From positions 808,501 to 872,500 of the forward strand of contig JACYXH010000522.1 of assembly GCA_026745465.1 (NCBI GenBank): a DNA stretch of 64,000 nucleotides, in the 5' to 3' direction. The stretch is from Lota lota (taxonomy: Eukaryota > Chordata > Actinopteri > Gadiformes > Lotidae). This document shows positions 59,345 through 64,000 of the stretch, one piece after another; the stretch's first letter is position 1; each line of letters starts with the position of its first letter. Under the pieces are notes generated by a model. The model was not told where the DNA came from, searched no databases, and saw nothing but the letters and a program-made list of their open reading frames with translations. A program made the position numbers and the translations under genes.

Positions 59345-59650
59345 GTGGAGAGGAGAGGAGAGGAGGAGGAGAAGAGAGAAGAGTGGAGAGGAGAGGAGGA
59401 GAGAGAGGTTGAAGAGGAGGAGGGGAGAGGAGAGGAGGAGAGAGAGAGAGAGAGAGAGAGGAGAAGAGGAGGAGAGGAGAGAGAGGAGGAGAAGGGGGAG
59501 AGGAGGAGTGGACCAGAGCGAGAGGAGAGGATAAAGAGAGGAGGGGAGGAGACGAGAGGATGAAGAGAGAGGAGAGGAGGCTAGAGGAGGAGAGAAGAAG
59601 TGGAGAAGAGACAAGAGAGAGATGAGAGGAGAGGATAGGAGAGAGGAAAG
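59345..59650 (+). repeat. Polypurine tract, about 300 bp
   Basis: On + it is almost only A and G (gaggagaggagagg types). Long low-complexity open frames on both strands derive from it. Confidence 0.9.
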
Positions 59651-60089
59651 AGCTGGCAACATGCAGTGTAACCATGGCTCAGATGTGAGCAGAGAGGGAC
59701 ATGAGCGATCTCATCGCTTTCCTTGTGAATGAACAAATGAGCACATACACCCACACATGTACACATGTGTATACACACATCATGCAAACGCACACACACA
59801 CACCCCTTCAAATAGACCTACACATTGACGGCTCTTTCCCCTTCATCCTCTCTTCATTGCAGCGTTTTAATCATCCAGAGGAGCTCAGTGCATCACTGTA
59901 CACCCCCACCCACAACCACCACCGTCCCAACCAGCAAGGGGGCTTCCCAGACTCGCCCATCACTGACAGGCCCCTCAATGCCATGCTTCCCAGGCCCTGG
60001 AGCAAACTGCCCTGCAGGGCCCCCAGAAGAGGCTGTGATCAGGGCCTTGGCTCCATGGACACGTATATAAATGGACACCGCATTGACCT

Positions 60090-60400
60090 TTGGGGCTGCA
60101 GTTTCTCTGGATAAAAAGCGCTATAACATTTACATATCTCAACCGATTTCCGTGAGTCCTTTTTATTCAAAGGTCGACGTTTTATTTAAAATATGTACAT
60201 ATGATTAAATATGAATCTAAAAACGACTCATGGAATTCCGATGAAGAATGTAAATGTTATAGTGCTCTTTATCGGGAAAAACCGCAAATCCCCCTTTCAC
60301 TTGTATTTGTTTACAGGCCCGTCTTTGCCACTCCAATATGGCGGCGGCGGCGTATCGCTGCAACAGGTCAAAGCAGTCAACGTGACGTCTGTGCATACAT
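60090..60400 (+). mobile_element. Inverted-repeat element, family M, copy 3
   Basis: Matches copy 2 from ctggataaaaagcgct to caatatggcggcggcg and the following aagcagtcaacgtgacgtct. No ORF. Confidence 0.5.
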
Positions 60401-60584
60401 GCCTCTGCTTGACTCCCCCACTCTGGGAGACTGATCCCTTAGAGACGGAGACCCCGGGGCCTTCCCTGTCTACTCCTTGATGGAGCTTAATGGTTGGGCT
60501 GAGTGAGCAGACGGCCACCGTGTGGCTCAGCACATTGAGGTCCACATCATGGTTGCCATATACCTCTCCCCCCCCCCATCCCCC

Positions 60585-60660
60585 TACTCTACTCCTCCTC
60601 CCCCTCCCCCTCCTCCACCTCCCCCTCCTCCTCCTCCTCCCCCACCTCCTCCTCATCAGG
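60585..60660 (+). repeat. CCT-rich tract
   Basis: ctcctcctcc-type pyrimidine run that gives Pro/Leu-rich frames of no coding value. Confidence 0.85.
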
Positions 60661-60759
60661 CATGTCACCAGAACATAACCAGACATGAAGGGCTTCTTCT
60701 TTGCACATTCCAACTCTTTGAGTATGCGTATTTTCCAGTTATTTTACAGGAATGTTAAA

Positions 60760-63170
60760 ATCCCTATCATTTTATGAGAATGCAAACATTCTTTCATGAG
60801 AATAGTCAATTTATTGTAGGTGCTGATTCCATATGTTATGAGTATATATTAAATGTACTTATGATGATCATCCCACGATTATTGCATTTTTCTTTGTATG
60901 TTTATCGTCTCTTGTTTGATTTGCACTTTTGTTGATGTTGCTGTAAAACCTGAATTTAATTAATGAAGTTATCTTATCTTATGTTTTCATGTTACATCAC
61001 AGACATGCAGGGCTGGTGTGGAGATGGAGCTGTGATTAGTATTGGTGTGGAGTGGAACGTATAACAACCACAAATTAATAGAGAGCATAAATGTAATTAC
61101 AGCGAAACACCGACTCAAATAAATGACTTGTGCCCTTATTAACTGGGAAATACGATGTAGTAACACTAGGGCGTAGAGTAGATTATTGCATGCTGATTAA
61201 AATGAATGGTGGTATTGGACTTTAAGCAAAATTATATGAAGGCAATGGATAAATTGTGCATCCCTTACAGCACAGGGGTAATACTAGAAGGGAGAGAGAT
61301 AGATCTCAGCTGATCAGGGTTACAGAGAGGGCATTGCTTATTTTGCATACAAATGTATGCAATGAATATGGATACGTATGTAAACTATGTTCCCAAGAAT
61401 GCTTTGACTGTTTAGAGTTTGACGCCATTACTTGAATCAATAGCTTGTATCATGCTACTAGCTTATTTTAGGGTGCTGTGCTTTTAACAATCTTTTTTGC
61501 TTTTGTTTTATATCACTACTGTATGTTTTCTTTAGTAGATCGAGGACCCTTTCCTTGGCCTAATAATTTTGCTGTACAGAATGACCATGTTATACTGCAA
61601 ATTAGATTGATGGACAAAACCCTTTGTAGAGGACTCCTTCTCCAGATCTACGGGACAATGACGGCAGATGAACAATGTTGGTTCCATCCTGGTCTCGGCG
61701 CTTGACGTGCGCTTCATGAGGATTGGAAGAGAAACGGGTGCCATGGCCACCCTTTCCTCCTATGGGAGGTTCGGTAGGACAATGTTGGAAGCCATTTGGT
61801 CTTGCACTGACTCATGTTCCATTGGGATCTGGATTTGGACTCATGTCATGGTTCTGCTTTTCTTCTACCTCTCCTGTACATGACGTTCATCAGTGGGCCA
61901 TCAAGTGGTAGTCGGAGATTGTGAGGGCTGTAACAATTCTCAATGTGGTCAGTGATGTCAGTTGTACTGACCACTGACCTCCATGATGCTCTGCATCTCC
62001 CACCCTGCTCTGAAATACAGAATTGTATGAATCACCACCTCCAAAGACCAGGGTAATTTACCAGGGGCCAGAAAAGAATAACCAACTGCCTTGAATACAT
62101 TTTATATTGCAAAACATTATATCACCCCATATCCCTACACAGGTGAAAGAAAAAAGAAACTTGATTCTAACACCCAACTGCTGTAGTGGACCCACAAAGC
62201 CATAGCTTTGCTAAGGGAGGCATAGCATTGGAAGCTAGAGCTTACCGCACCTGACTTCATCACCAAAGTTTGTATTCCTGGCAGAGTCCCCAGAGTCCCC
62301 AAGACGAAGCAAGGAGTGTGAAACCTCCCGTTCTAAATCTCAGAGTCAGAAGTCGTAGCCAAGAAGGTAAGAATAATGCAACCGACGGGGGAAAGGAAAT
62401 TGCTTGGCGGCGCAAAGTGGGCCCTGGAAACAGTTAGGTACTTAGAGGACGATTCAACGCCGGTGACAAATCCTCGCTTCTTTTTTTCTGCGATGATGAA
62501 TAGCTTACAAAAACTAAAACAAACCAGATGGTTCTTAATCCACGAGCAATTTACTTTCTCTGTTGTGGTTCACAGGCCTTGCTGGTACCCTGTTGAGTAC
62601 ATCAGACCCTGGGAGAATGATGGGACATGTAGTCCATGGGGGTTTCTAACAGTAGACAGTAGAAAATGCAACAGGATAAAATGGCTACCAGTATCAACTA
62701 CATTGCCCAGAGTGCAGCAGATGAAGAGACACAGGTGTATGATACATCGGATCACATTGCAGGACAAAGTAGTCCTAAATGTGATTTGGTTTTGGCCAAC
62801 AGTTGTCAAATGAATCCTCAGAGCAGCGTGAATAGCAGGTATCTCATGGAACTTGACCTTTTCAAATCTAATGCGCTCTACATTAATATCTGACCTCTGG
62901 CCATGCAGCCACTAGGTGAACAGTCAAGGCAAATGATTTTTGCAACAAAATCACATTTGAGAAGAAATGTGAATGTAGCCTTCGAGTCTACAGACAGTGA
63001 AAGACGTGAAAGGCAAAGCTCCACTAAAACAGGAAAATAGTCGGTTATAAAAAGCAGAAAAGCTTTTGAACAAACAAACATTTCAAAAGGAGAGGCTGCC
63101 CCTGTTGTGGTGATATTTACTGAACAGTTACCGAAAATCGCAGTAAAACCTCAGCAACAATCCTTTATTT
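60760..63170. other. No gene recognised (probable vav2 intron)
   Basis: AT-leaning sequence. A 9-bp perfect hairpin lies at 61945-61974 and paired ZNF143-like motifs at 62621-62633 and 62697-62716. The 145-codon frame at 62376-62813 has no recognised domain. Confidence 0.4.
62621..62716. promoter_or_regulatory. Two ZNF143-like motifs, divergent
   Basis: On -, 62621-62633 reads ACTACATGTCCCA. On +, 62697-62716 reads ACTACATTGCCCAGAGTGCA, close to the SBS consensus including the TGCA end. Binding is inference. Confidence 0.3.
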
Positions 63171-63176
63171 GTATAT

Positions 63177-63412
63177 TGTGAGGTCGGATTGAAACCCGAG
63201 ATCAAGGTTTTTCTCCCGGGGAACCAAGTAACCAAGCTCCCCGTTATCCCCCAGTAGGGGTAAATAAACATTTTTATAAAAGGGAATACGCCTGTACGTA
63301 CCCACATCTGGGTGAATAAAGAGCTATCCCCTTCGACACCTGACGTGTACTGCTTGTGTAAGAGCCGGGAACCTCGCGTTCCCCCTGTTCCCCTCTACTA
63401 TTATTATTAACA
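63177..63412 (+). mobile_element. Possible solo LTR
   Basis: A stretch beginning tgtgaggtcgg and ending attattattaaca (TG...CA) holds a TATA-like tataaaag at 63275 and aataaa at about 63315, in the usual order of an LTR. No target duplication was confirmed and no internal retroelement genes flank it. Confidence 0.3.
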
Positions 63413-63419
63413 CAAGCCT

Positions 63420-64000
63420 TTTAATAACCGGCTCTCTTCCTGCGCTCGGGAACACGGTCAGGGGCTTTTGTTCCGCTTTCCTGGAGACCGACAGGAGAAC
63501 AAAAGCAGTAATGATACGCATACACCCAGAGGCATGTACACACTCTTGGCCCGGTCGGCTCTAATTAGACCCTGGACAAGATGACGGGAACATTCCCTCA
63601 CAGACACAGAGGTCCGAGAAAAAAAAAGAAAAGGTCCCTGGCCCCTGGCCCCTGGCACCTTCGCTTTCATTCCCCACCCCCGTCTGGATGTTTCTAAGGG
63701 GTTCACCAAATGAATATGATGTTACTGTGCTTAATGTAGTCCTTTGATAGTTTACCCAACACAATCTCTGGTCAGAAAAAGAGATGTTTACAGTGCTATC
63801 ATGTCTTTGATTTAGTGTCAGAAATGTCAGGGGAGGTTGATGTTTTATCCTCTTCACAAATGATCATGCATATATTGAGAAAGTAATATTGGCTTGAGAC
63901 ATATTCGTTGAGATATGGAACATCTAAGGACAAATCCTTTGAATACAACCTCTCGTGACGGCCAACGAGAGAGGACATGACCACAGCTGTTCCATAACCT
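63420..64000. other. No feature recognised
   Basis: About 580 bp up to the window edge. Nothing supportable was seen on either strand. Confidence 0.4.

Noticed and set aside
62376-62813. 145-codon ORF on the + strand
   Set aside because: No known motif, and it overlaps the ZNF143-like motif region and competing frames. It lies in a presumed vav2 intron.
57400-64000. Search for earlier vav2 exons (CH, acidic region, start of DH)
   Set aside because: No segment on the - strand resembled these domains, so they are taken to lie outside the window.

Overview
The window reads as vertebrate nuclear DNA, almost certainly from a teleost fish. Coding sequence is split into short exons with GT/AG borders. 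Two genes match vertebrate families, tRNA-derived SINEs of the kind common in fish are scattered through it, and simple repeats (AC, AG, poly-G/C, minisatellites) are very dense. That density resembles gadiform genomes, but the species is inference only. No prokaryotic, organellar or CRISPR signal was seen.

Layout. Positions 1-31 kb hold no gene I can support. They contain mobile-element remains: a LINE reverse transcriptase interrupted by a small hAT element, a dispersed inverted-repeat family, a second interspersed family, SINEs and a frameshifted THAP-domain ORF. They also contain a 40-bp minisatellite array and several low-repeat stretches that look like possible conserved non-coding elements. 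From 32.3 to 38.8 kb on the + strand lies a VSIG8-like gene: two Ig domains, one membrane segment and a cytoplasmic tail, in six exons. Its signal-peptide exon is not securely located. From 57.4 kb down to 41.6 kb on the - strand lie 21 exons of vav2: second half of the DH domain, PH, C1, SH3, SH2, C-terminal SH3 and stop. The CH domain, acidic region and start of DH must lie beyond 64 kb. All reading phases join without a break across the 21 exons, including micro-exons of 14, 15 and 19 bp.

The two genes converge tail to tail. Their best poly(A) signals (39027 on +, 39151 on -) are about 120 bp apart. They belong to different biology: VSIG8 is a cell-surface Ig protein of unclear ligand, and Vav2 is a tyrosine-kinase-regulated exchange factor for Rho/Rac GTPases. 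I see no sign that they act together. I found no clearly new biological system. The most useful observations are the vav2 micro-exons, the repeat tracts that sit in place of normal polypyrimidine tracts at four splice acceptors, the nested transposons, and the SINE that has split a minisatellite.
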